From: UBA1952 sp965200035
Lineage (GTDB): Bacteria; Bacteroidota; Bacteroidia; Chitinophagales; Chitinophagaceae
Reading direction: 5' to 3'
Length of the DNA: 64,000 nucleotides
NCBI GenBank assembly: GCA_965200035.1
Contig: OZ241334.1
Location: forward strand, 2,108,001 to 2,172,000
The notes below the pieces were generated by a model. The model was not told where the DNA came from, did no database searches, and saw nothing but the letters and a program-made list of their open reading frames with translations. Positions 8,345 through 14,891 of the stretch are shown piece by piece. The position numbers were made by a program, and so were the translations under genes. Each line of letters opens with the position of its first letter. Position 1 is the stretch's first letter.

Positions 8345-9101
8345 GGCCTAGATACCCTTTTGCAATATTCACAATAGCCATCAGATCGGCATCTGTCTTA
8401 TTGATCCGTTCAAGCTTCTCCTGCCCCACATAGCAATTTACCTTCTTAAGGGTCTTACCCATCTGTTTTGCCATGAAATTTCCCAGACGCACTAAACCAA
8501 GCAGATTGCCATAAGCCTTATCAAAAAGTTGCTGGGTGGCATAAAACGCATGGACACTCAAATCGTCTCCGTCATAGCTGAAACTGACATGCTGAAGGCA
8601 GGGAAAAGGAACCTGGGCGTCTCGCCTGTGGTCGCGCTTAGGATCGAAAATTGAAGCTTGGAGCATTGAATTCCGGACTCCGGATCTGCCCGTGAACTCT
8701 CTGATAATAAATTCAAGCTGGTTGCCCTCCGGCGTGTCATCATAGGAGATGAGCCGTTCAAAATATAGGCCGCCACGATTACGGCGGTCAATGGCTATTC
8801 GCCTGTCCATAACCCTCTTATAGCTGTCATACAGAGTTTGACGATTACCGCGAGCCAGTTTAGAAAGGTGGAGCGGGAAAATCGTATTTGCCACCGTTAT
8901 GACGCTATTAAAGTTATGCTTCTTGTAAAGCGCATCCAATGCTGTTCTCACCGGATCGGCAATTTCGCATTGATCTGGATCAAAATCCTGCAAACTCATC
9001 AGAACAGGGGACAGGATTTTCTTACCTGGCTTTAAGGCGGCGGCCAGCGATTGATACCATACTTCAGTAACAGTAGTTCCGGTAAATAGATAGTGTTCCA
9101 T
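8337..9101 (-). CDS. Thymidylate-synthase-like enzyme
   Basis: Thymidylate synthases add a one-carbon unit to C5 of dUMP through a cysteine adduct. Residues about 160-230 fit the catalytic half: PFPCLQHVSFSYDGDDLSVH aligns with the PCH...QFYV...DGKLS region, with nucleophile Cys168, and AYGNLLGLVRLGNFMAKQMG aligns with the following helix carrying the nucleotide-reading Asn. The phosphate-binding RSxD motif is replaced by ATQQ, so it is not a housekeeping ThyA; a dUMP/dCMP hydroxymethylase-like role is possible. ANTIFP (71-76) is typical of this divergent group. ATG 9101 is chosen because a frame from 9185 would run 73 bp into the upstream gene. Confidence 0.75.
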   Translation of the reverse strand: MEHYLFTGTTVTEVWYQSLAAALKPGKKILSPVLMSLQDFDPDQCEIADPVRTALDALYKKHNFNSVITVANTIFPLHLSKLARGNRQTLYDSYKRVMDRRIAIDRRNRGGLYFERLISYDDTPEGNQLEFIIREFTGRSGVRNSMLQASIFDPKRDHRRDAQVPFPCLQHVSFSYDGDDLSVHAFYATQQLFDKAYGNLLGLVRLGNFMAKQMGKTLKKVNCYVGQEKLERINKTDADLMAIVNIAKGYLGHE

Positions 9102-9112
9102 ACATGAAAGTT

Positions 9113-9973
9113 TTATTCTCCTAAATGTCGATATTGGCTCATGCCAATGTAGTTCGCACGTTGTATCCGCATATAGCAGCTCCAATCCCGGGTGGCGGAT
9201 GTCACGCGGACGAGGCCGGACTTAACAGCCCTGAAAATGTTGAGCGACGACAGCTGCTTATATTCCACCACAGAATTACTTGATTCAATATTTACGTCTT
9301 TAGGTAGCGCAATGTAAGCCGTGGTTTCTACGTCTATTGTCTTTCCATTAAAAAAAGAGTCGTTTAAAAATAGTGTTTCAGGAACGATTTCGCCAAGGAT
9401 GTCTTGCTTGAGTGTCTTGACGGAGTACCTTAGCAACCTTTCTGCAACGGCCTTGGTCAGATAATTGTTAAACAAGAGATGGTTGATAAAGGTCGAATAG
9501 CCGACACCGAAGCTGGAGGACAGGATCATGCAGTCATGAGCGGTTATCCTCTGGTTGTTTAATTGGCGTTTTAATAATGCAGCTTTGATCCCTAGGGGCG
9601 GCATCAGAAGATAGCTTGCAAAGGTGTCCACAAGAAATTCGTTTCGATCATAGCCCCGCTCGGCGGTCGACAACTCGTCGACTGACATGCCATGCCCGAA
9701 GTGATGGTGGCCGAGCTCATGTGCGCAGGTAAATGCACGCCGGTGAAAGGGTCTGCGCGCCGAAAGAAAGATGGTGGGCTTCATGCCTTCGCCAAGGTGA
9801 ATGTACATGCCTTCCATGTCTATTTCCACGAATCTGACCGGCACGCTCGCCTTTTCGCACAGGTCATAGATACTGATCGGCGATGAGGTGTCGTATCCGT
9901 ACCGTCGTCTCAGTCCCGCCGAGGCTTTCAGCGCATCCGCTGCCAGCTGCTTTCTATCTGAAGCGTACATCAT
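9113..9973 (-). CDS. ImmA/IrrE-family zinc metallopeptidase
   Basis: The zinc site CAHELGHHHFGHG (HExxH at residues 85-89) and the downstream NEFLVDTFASYLLMP helix are the signature of ImmA/IrrE proteases. These cleave or unfold Cro/CI-type repressors of mobile elements after a stress signal. At 286 residues it is longer than the minimal domain; the extra C-terminal about 100 residues may sense the inducer. Its ATG overlaps the stop of the HTH gene by 4 bp (ATGA), so the repressor and its protease are co-translated. By analogy with phage-like switches it should inactivate that repressor and turn the operon on. Confidence 0.88.
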   Translation of the reverse strand: MMYASDRKQLAADALKASAGLRRRYGYDTSSPISIYDLCEKASVPVRFVEIDMEGMYIHLGEGMKPTIFLSARRPFHRRAFTCAHELGHHHFGHGMSVDELSTAERGYDRNEFLVDTFASYLLMPPLGIKAALLKRQLNNQRITAHDCMILSSSFGVGYSTFINHLLFNNYLTKAVAERLLRYSVKTLKQDILGEIVPETLFLNDSFFNGKTIDVETTAYIALPKDVNIESSNSVVEYKQLSSLNIFRAVKSGLVRVTSATRDWSCYMRIQRANYIGMSQYRHLGE

Positions 9974-10311
9974 TTTGGAATTATCGCAAGCAAGCTAAGC
10001 AGACGTGTCAAATCATCTGGCTTTAATTTTTGCAGTTCACGAGCCGCTAACTGCAAGCGCGTATCATTAATATCGAGCGACTCTTCACTTTCCCCGAGCA
10101 GCCATTTTGGCTCGACGTGGTATAATTCAGCGAGGACAACAATCTCTTCCGCAGTCACTTTCCGCCTGCCTGCCTCTATTTCAGAAATCGCCGGACGATG
10201 CAGATCGAGCAGCGTTGCTGCCTGGAGCTGCGACAATCCTGCCAGTCTGCGTGCCTCACGTAGCCTAAATGCGATAATATCGCGGCGGGCCTGTAATTTA
10301 TCTTGGTCCAT
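9970..10311 (-). CDS. Cro/CI-type helix-turn-helix repressor
   Basis: The 113-residue protein has one XRE HTH domain (about residues 12-70: FRLREARRLAGLSQLQAATL, then RPAISEIEAGRRKVTAEEI, and YHVEPKWLLG). It sits between the acyl-carrier-like gene (14-bp overlap) and the ImmA/IrrE gene (4-bp overlap). The likely target is the nested inverted repeat at 10600-10645 over the operon promoter. Inferred role: autorepressor of the operon, relieved by the ImmA protease. Confidence 0.88.
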   Translation of the reverse strand: MDQDKLQARRDIIAFRLREARRLAGLSQLQAATLLDLHRPAISEIEAGRRKVTAEEIVVLAELYHVEPKWLLGESEESLDINDTRLQLAARELQKLKPDDLTRLLSLLAIIPK

Positions 10312-10594
10312 CCTTATAGCTTAAGTTAAGCACCTTTTGAGCCGCCTGCTCCACTGTGAGTTGCTCGCCCTGATCACCAAGAAAGATTTGGCATTTCGCA
10401 GGGATTTCTATGCCAAGTTCATCACTGAGAGTACCGGTCACCTGAAGGAGGATCTCACTATCAATATACACGAAGTCTTCGCCAGGCAGAGAGTCTGCTG
10501 TCACCTCCTCCTCTCCTTCCAACACAGTTTGAACCTCTTTAAAAGCGGTCAGCATTGCAGCTATAATCTGATCTTTCGTTACATCTGTTTTCAT
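10298..10594 (-). CDS. Acyl-carrier-protein-like protein
   Basis: The predicted 98-residue acidic protein has the core of a phosphopantetheine carrier. YIDSEILLQVTGTLSDELGI is followed by EIP and later by LTVEQAAQKVL. From the Asp-Ser of the prosthetic-group site (Asp45-Ser46) to EIP is 18 residues, exactly as in E. coli AcpP (DSLD to EIP), and the last helix matches AcpP TVQAAIDYI. The Leu after Ser is Glu here. Start 10594 (MKTDVTKDQ) is preferred over 10621, which would lie inside the operator. It is the first gene of the operon (14-bp overlap with the HTH gene). Together with the island acpS it predicts a modified carrier that brings an acyl or aminoacyl group to the nucleotide enzymes downstream. 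Family call by eye only. Confidence 0.68.
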   Translation of the reverse strand: MKTDVTKDQIIAAMLTAFKEVQTVLEGEEEVTADSLPGEDFVYIDSEILLQVTGTLSDELGIEIPAKCQIFLGDQGEQLTVEQAAQKVLNLSYKDGPR

Positions 10595-10599
10595 AGGCT

Positions 10600-10645
10600 T
10601 TAGGTAATAAATTCTTACCAAAGGTAAGGATTTGTTTTTACCTAA
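10600..10645 (-). promoter_or_regulatory. Operator/promoter of the ACP-nucleotide operon
   Basis: There are two nested inverted repeats: outer TTAGGTAA (10600-10607) / TTACCTAA (10638-10645), and inner TTACC-AAA-GGTAA (10615-10627). The inner one overlaps a minus-strand -7 element TACCTTTG (10626 to 10619), placing the start point near 10612, about 18 nt before the ATG at 10594. I see no clear -33 element. This layout fits autorepression by the HTH protein at 9970-10311. Confidence 0.65.
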
Positions 10646-10949
10646 TGACTAATGATGGATTTTATTTGGTAAAATTCACACCATTTATGCTGCATCCATT
10701 TAGAAGGATTGTCTACTTTACAGTAGGGATTGAAGGGTGTAAGTGAAAGATCTTTTGCTTTAACTTTCGAAAATGGCAATAAGATTTTTTAATCAATAAC
10801 TCGCTAAGGTCAATTGATAGTCATAGCTTGACCATTGATTAGCTAATTGCTTGAATTACACTACCCAACTCTCTTTTAAGATGAAAGATGTTCCGCATAA
10901 ACTCGATTAACTGGTTCGAGAATTTGTCGGTAGCGTTCACCCAATACCA
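10646..10949. other. Non-coding region with a degenerate att-like site
   Basis: No gene is visible. At 10911-10945 the sequence partly resembles the tRNA-Ala 3' end: CTGGTTCGA versus CCGGTTCGA, CGGTA, then CACCCAAT identical to 4751-4758, with a few extra bases between. This precedes the second copy of the 51-bp left-end repeat and may be a decayed att junction. Confidence 0.4.
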
Positions 10950-11000
10950 GCAAGGGTTTCAGCTAAAAACTGAAACCCTTGTTTTTTTATGGGTACAACA
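10950..11000 (+). repeat. 51-bp direct repeat, copy 2
   Basis: Identical to 4763-4813, including the terminator hairpin (10951-10981) and one GGTACAAC box (10992-10999). The second box is degraded here (GGTAGGAT at 11004). It marks the right edge of the 6.2-kb ACP/nucleotide segment or the original left end of an older element. Confidence 0.9.
10951..10988 (+). terminator. Rho-independent terminator, second copy
   Basis: It has the same 12-bp stem and T tract as 4764-4801. No plus-strand gene lies just upstream, so here it is probably a relic of the duplicated element end, insulating the EF-G promoter region. Confidence 0.75.
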
Positions 11001-11092
11001 ATCGGTAGGATATTGTTCTCCATTATTGTGAGAGCGCTACCTTTTAGATTACAACTGTATTCCAAACAGAGAAGTTGATATTCGCTAAAAAC

Positions 11093-11124
11093 TTTTGTCT
11101 GTTTACAAATAGCCACTACCTTTG
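11093..11124 (+). promoter_or_regulatory. Promoter of the EF-G leader/operon
   Basis: TTTTG (11093-11097) and TACCTTTG (11117-11124) with a 19-nt spacer match the Bacteroidota consensus very closely. The start point is expected near 11130, about 17 nt before the first leader ATG and about 390 nt before the EF-G start. Confidence 0.8.
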
Positions 11125-11146
11125 CGGCTGCTGAGTACCTTTTTTT

Positions 11147-11263
11147 ATGAACACGCTTAAGACATACACCACCTGCCATAACGCAACTACTGTCATCCGG
11201 GCGGTAATTGCCAGCACGCGTATTGTCTTCATTCAGCATGGGGAAGCAGCACCTATCGGTTAA
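11147..11263 (+). CDS. Leader peptide 1 of the EF-G paralogue
   Basis: A 38-codon frame begins 17 nt after the predicted start of transcription: MNTLKTYTTCHNATTVIRAV, continuing IASTRIVFIQHGEAAPIG. It ends 26 nt before a perfect intrinsic terminator (11290-11330). Position, size and the following terminator are those of a regulatory leader peptide whose translation controls read-through. The IVFI segment recalls arrest motifs of some antibiotic-resistance leaders, but that likeness is weak. Confidence 0.6.
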   Translation: MNTLKTYTTCHNATTVIRAVIASTRIVFIQHGEAAPIG

Positions 11264-11289
11264 TACAGCATTAAGCTCATTATATCCGC

Positions 11290-11330
11290 AACAGGCTGCT
11301 TTAATCAAAGCAGCCTGTTTTGTTTTGCTT
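11290..11330 (+). terminator. Leader terminator 1 (attenuator)
   Basis: AACAGGCTGCTTT / AAAGCAGCCTGTT form a perfect 13-bp stem with loop AATC (11290-11319), followed by a T-rich run TTGTTTTG. It lies inside the transcribed leader, so without antitermination transcripts should stop here. Confidence 0.82.
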
Positions 11331-11371
11331 CCCCTCCAACCATATTTCAACCACAACTTTTACCAGGAAAG

Positions 11372-11428
11372 ATGAAACGCATCATCCTCACATTTTCAAA
11401 ATTGTTTTTTACCGGAGCGGTCTGGTAA
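11372..11428 (+). CDS. Leader peptide 2 of the EF-G paralogue
   Basis: An 18-codon frame, MKRIILTFSKLFFTGAVW, is preceded by AGGAAAG and followed 33 nt later by the second terminator. Its last codons (GGA GCG GTC) contain GAGCGG (11415-11420), complementary to CCGCTC in the 5' arm of terminator 2 (11464-11469). A ribosome stalled upstream would allow this pairing and antitermination, while one finishing the peptide would block it. The pairing is read from sequence; the mechanism is inferred. Confidence 0.58.
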   Translation: MKRIILTFSKLFFTGAVW

Positions 11429-11461
11429 CGGGGAGATCATGTTATCACTTTCCAAAACAAG

Positions 11462-11493
11462 AGCCGCTCGTTTCAACCGGGCGGCTTTTTTTA
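11462..11493 (+). terminator. Leader terminator 2 (attenuator)
   Basis: A 9-bp stem AGCCGCTCG / CGGGCGGCT (one G-T pair, 7-nt loop) is followed by a run of T, ending about 26 nt before the EF-G start codon at 11519. A terminator this close upstream of a gene and downstream of a leader peptide indicates attenuation. Confidence 0.8.
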
Positions 11494-11518
11494 TTCAACA
11501 TTCAAAACAGATTCTCTC

Positions 11519-13600
11519 ATGAGAAAGCTACAATACAACAGGAACATAGGCATTATGGCACACGTGGACGCCGGTAAGACGACCGTCACAGAGCGCATGC
11601 TTTATTATACAGGCATCACCCATAAGTTGGGCAATGTAGACGACGGCAACACAATGATGGACCGCGATCCGCAGGAAGAAAAACGCGGCATCACGATCTC
11701 GTCCGCTGCCATTACTACCTACTGGAACTATGAAGGCCAAAGCTACCAGGTGAACATCATCGATACGCCCGGCCACGTCGATTTTACGGCGGAAGTAGAG
11801 CGCTCTTTGCGTGTACTCGATGGTGCGGTAGCAGTGTTCTGCGCCAGGTCTGGGGTACAGCCGCAATCAGAAACGGTCTGGAACCAGGCTGACCGGTATG
11901 GCGTGCCGCGCATTGCGATGATCAACAAGATGGATCGTCAGGGTGCTGACTTCAGCCGCGTTGTCGGCGAAATAAGAGCGCGCCTTGGTGCGCCGGCTTT
12001 GCCCATCCAGCTGCCAATCGGCGCTGAAGATGAGTTTACCGGGGTAATAGATCTACTGAAGATGAAGGCGATGATCTGGCCGACAGATGACGGTAGCCAG
12101 CTAGAGGAAACAGCAATACCGGAATCACTTTCGGCCTTAGCGAAACAGCACCGAAATGAATTGCTGGATGAATTGTCTTTATTGGATGAACAGCTTCTTG
12201 AAGCCCATACATCCGGTGAGGAAATTGAACTGCAGTTGTTGCAGAACGTGCTTCGCAAAGCAGTACTGCAAAGGGCGGTAGTGCCTGTGCTATGTGGTGC
12301 AGCAGCTAAGAACAAAGGCGTGCAGCCTTTGCTGGATGCTGTTGTGCAATACCTTCCCTCGCCGGAAGATATACCGATGATTGCTGCGGAAGATGTAACA
12401 ACTGGTGCGCCTTTGGAAATAAGTACGGGTATTGATGCCCCATTTACCGGGCTTGCCTTTAAAGTAGTCAGCGATGATTACGCAGGCAGGCTTACCATGA
12501 TCCGCGTCTATTCCGGAACACTTCGCAGTGGCGACCAGCTATGGAACGCGCGCACCGGTAAAAAGGTGAGGATAAGTCGCCTGCTGCGCATCATGTCCGA
12601 TAAGCCCGTGACGATTGATGAGATAACTGCTGGTGATATCGGTGCGGTGATCGGCCTGAAGGACGTGCAGACCGGGGATACGCTTTGTGACCCTGCGCAT
12701 CCGGTGTTGCTGGAGAAGATGCACTTCCCGGAGCCGATGATCGGTTATGCTATCGAGGCAAAAGCGTCGAAAGATGCCGGCAGGTTGGGTGAGGCCCTGG
12801 CCAAGCTGGCGGATGAAGACCCGACGTTGAGTGTTGAGATCATAGCGGCATCAGGGCAAACTGTGCTGAAAGGCATGGGCGAGCTGCACCTGGAAGTGGT
12901 GCTGGAAAAACTGCGCACCATTCATGCCGTGGACATCAATGTTGGCGAGCCCAGGATTGCCTATCGTGAGCTGTTTACAGGAACGGTGTTGCATAAGGAG
13001 ACGTTCAAAAAGCAGAATGGAGGCGTAGGCAACTTCGCTGAAATTGTGTTTGAGCTGTCGCCGCGTGAAGATGGTTTGTCCGGACTTGAATTTATCAATG
13101 AGGTAAAAGGCGGGGCCATTCCCCGTGAGTTTATCTCTTCGGTGAGTAAAGGTTTTGTGGATGCCATGAGCAATGGCGTTCTGGCTGGCTATCCGGTGGA
13201 TGCGATGCGTGTGCGGTTATTAGATGGTGCATTCCACGAGAAGGATTCGCATGCTCAGGATTTTGAGCAGGCAGCCTGGTATGGTTTCCGCAATGCAGCA
13301 GCGAAGGCAGCGCCTCAAATGCTAGAGCCTGGAATGTCGGTTGAAGTGACTACCCCTGAATTGTACACAGGGGCCGTCACCGGCGATCTGAACAAGCGTC
13401 GCGGCATCATCCGCAACATAGAGATGAAGGACAATGTGCAGCTGATAGAAGCAACGGTTCCGTTGGCTGGACTATTCGGTTATGTGACGGTCTTGCGCAC
13501 CCTCACTGCGGGCAGGGCTTCGGCTTCAGTAACGTTTGCTAAATACCAGCTGGTACCCGCCAACATCGCCACAGCAGTAGCGAAGGAAACAGTCGGTTAA
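11519..13600 (+). CDS. fusA: Elongation factor G paralogue (translational GTPase)
   Basis: The 693-residue protein has the full EF-G length and order. GTPase motifs are G1 AHVDAGKTT (14-22), switch I RGITISSAA, G3 DTPGHVD and G4 NKMD; then domain II; then domains III-V ending with GDLNKRRGIIRNIE and GLFGYVTVLRTLTAGRAS. The usual EF-G moves tRNAs and mRNA on the ribosome. Tet(M)-type protection proteins have different G-domain signatures, so it groups with EF-G rather than with those. Island location and a leader with two attenuators suggest a stress-inducible or antibiotic-tolerant version (for example EF-G2-like or fusidic-acid insensitive), which is inference. The symbol refers to the family, not to the housekeeping copy. 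Confidence 0.88.
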   Translation: MRKLQYNRNIGIMAHVDAGKTTVTERMLYYTGITHKLGNVDDGNTMMDRDPQEEKRGITISSAAITTYWNYEGQSYQVNIIDTPGHVDFTAEVERSLRVLDGAVAVFCARSGVQPQSETVWNQADRYGVPRIAMINKMDRQGADFSRVVGEIRARLGAPALPIQLPIGAEDEFTGVIDLLKMKAMIWPTDDGSQLEETAIPESLSALAKQHRNELLDELSLLDEQLLEAHTSGEEIELQLLQNVLRKAVLQRAVVPVLCGAAAKNKGVQPLLDAVVQYLPSPEDIPMIAAEDVTTGAPLEISTGIDAPFTGLAFKVVSDDYAGRLTMIRVYSGTLRSGDQLWNARTGKKVRISRLLRIMSDKPVTIDEITAGDIGAVIGLKDVQTGDTLCDPAHPVLLEKMHFPEPMIGYAIEAKASKDAGRLGEALAKLADEDPTLSVEIIAASGQTVLKGMGELHLEVVLEKLRTIHAVDINVGEPRIAYRELFTGTVLHKETFKKQNGGVGNFAEIVFELSPREDGLSGLEFINEVKGGAIPREFISSVSKGFVDAMSNGVLAGYPVDAMRVRLLDGAFHEKDSHAQDFEQAAWYGFRNAAAKAAPQMLEPGMSVEVTTPELYTGAVTGDLNKRRGIIRNIEMKDNVQLIEATVPLAGLFGYVTVLRTLTAGRASASVTFAKYQLVPANIATAVAKETVG

Positions 13601-13612
13601 AGCCGGAAACAT

Positions 13613-13656
13613 AAGGTCGATCATGAAGTGCTGTGCATGGATTGATCGGCCTTTTC
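13613..13656 (+). terminator. Terminator after the EF-G paralogue
   Basis: AAGGTCGATCA (13613-13623) pairs with TGATCGGCCTT (13643-13653) over 11 bp with one G-T pair, followed by TT. The stretch up to 13850 holds no other gene I can support. Confidence 0.7.
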
Positions 13657-13850
13657 GTTGTAACCAGTATTCTGTTGCGCCAACACTGAATACGAGTCTT
13701 AATCGAGGATCGATATGGCGAAATTGTACTTGTCAATCTGGAAAGCTAGTTACTCCTTGGCTGCGCTTTCATCTGTATCAATATTATGCTGCTCTTGCGC
13801 TTTAAGCGTGCCATCTAAAACTCCAAGCCTGTAGGAGATGCCCTTGCTCA

Positions 13851-14756
13851 TCAACTTCCAGTTGGTTGATTTAAGTCTGCTTCTATGGCTTTTTTCAGCA
13901 CTTTAATGCTTTCTTGGTCCTTCCTCCGGGATGGATCCTGAACGGAAAATTCTATCGTTACGTGCCTTTTCATTTGGGGCTTCTCGAAAACTAACTTTAT
14001 AAAGCCTAGCCCTTCTGATATTTTGCGTAGCCGCTCCTCCAATTGTGGAACGGTGAGCCACTCAATTTTCTTTATTTCTTCCTTTATCTTTTCTTGCTTC
14101 ACAATGAGATCATGGATCTCGGCAAGTTCACGGAAAGTTTGCTCAAATGATTTCTGACCAATAAATTTGGTACAATACTTCTTTTTGTCTTCATCTGAAA
14201 TAGGCGGATCAGGGATATGATTCAGATCAAATTCTGTGATCTCTTCATGACCACAACTTCTGCAGACGTCTGTTAAAATCAGTCGGTTATTTCGTCGCTC
14301 TGTTGAGTGATTAATTTTACACCCACATTTTATACATGATCTGATAGGAAAATGAAACTCATTACCATTAGGATAGATAGCTCTGCGAGGAATGTGGTTT
14401 TTAGGACAGGTAAAAACAAACAGCAGCAACGAGTTATTCTGCTTGAATAGGTGGTCTGTAAATTCCATTCCTGAATTGCAGGCAGGACACCGGATGTTTT
14501 GAGGAATGGGATATCGTTGTATCATTCTGTCCTTCTCCTCATCTACAAACATCCATCGTCTGATACAATGTTCTTTTTCCTGTGCACGCATTACGCCAGT
14601 ATCATGAAGTCTTACTTCTTGTGGGAAAGCCGCTATTTCATCCGGAACTCCAAGTGAATGCGCTGGTTCCTCCCGCTCAATTTCTTTAAGAATATTTATT
14701 GTAAGCCGATCGTATTGGTCAATATAGTCTTGGTCTGGTCTACGGTATTTTTCCAT
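13851..14756 (-). CDS. Unknown zinc-ribbon protein
   Basis: I do not recognise this 301-residue protein. The middle contains several paired cysteines suggesting two or more zinc ribbons: CPAC near residue 91, CPKNH near 117, CIKCGCK near 140 and CRSCG near 165. The N-terminus is acidic/amphipathic. The C-terminal about 100 residues are rich in Lys/Glu (FRELAEIHDLIVKQEKIKEE), likely coiled coil, followed by a beta-rich end (RHVTIEFSVQDPSRRKDQES). It is a lone minus-strand gene between the EF-G paralogue and a secreted propeller protein. Zinc ribbons may bind nucleic acid; no function can be given. Confidence 0.6.
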   Translation of the reverse strand: MEKYRRPDQDYIDQYDRLTINILKEIEREEPAHSLGVPDEIAAFPQEVRLHDTGVMRAQEKEHCIRRWMFVDEEKDRMIQRYPIPQNIRCPACNSGMEFTDHLFKQNNSLLLFVFTCPKNHIPRRAIYPNGNEFHFPIRSCIKCGCKINHSTERRNNRLILTDVCRSCGHEEITEFDLNHIPDPPISDEDKKKYCTKFIGQKSFEQTFRELAEIHDLIVKQEKIKEEIKKIEWLTVPQLEERLRKISEGLGFIKLVFEKPQMKRHVTIEFSVQDPSRRKDQESIKVLKKAIEADLNQPTGS

Positions 14757-14891
14757 AATTGCCCAAAAATTTTAAGGTAAACAATGATTAATAGTAGTAG
14801 CTGGTACTCATAGTTCAATGTGGCCCGTAAGGGCTAACAATGAATGTATATTTTTAGTTTCTTGTACTTTTAAGACAAGAATAATCTTTTC

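Noticed and set aside
11519..13600. Tetracycline ribosomal-protection protein
   Set aside because: The G-domain and C-terminal motifs follow EF-G, not Tet(M)/Tet(Q).
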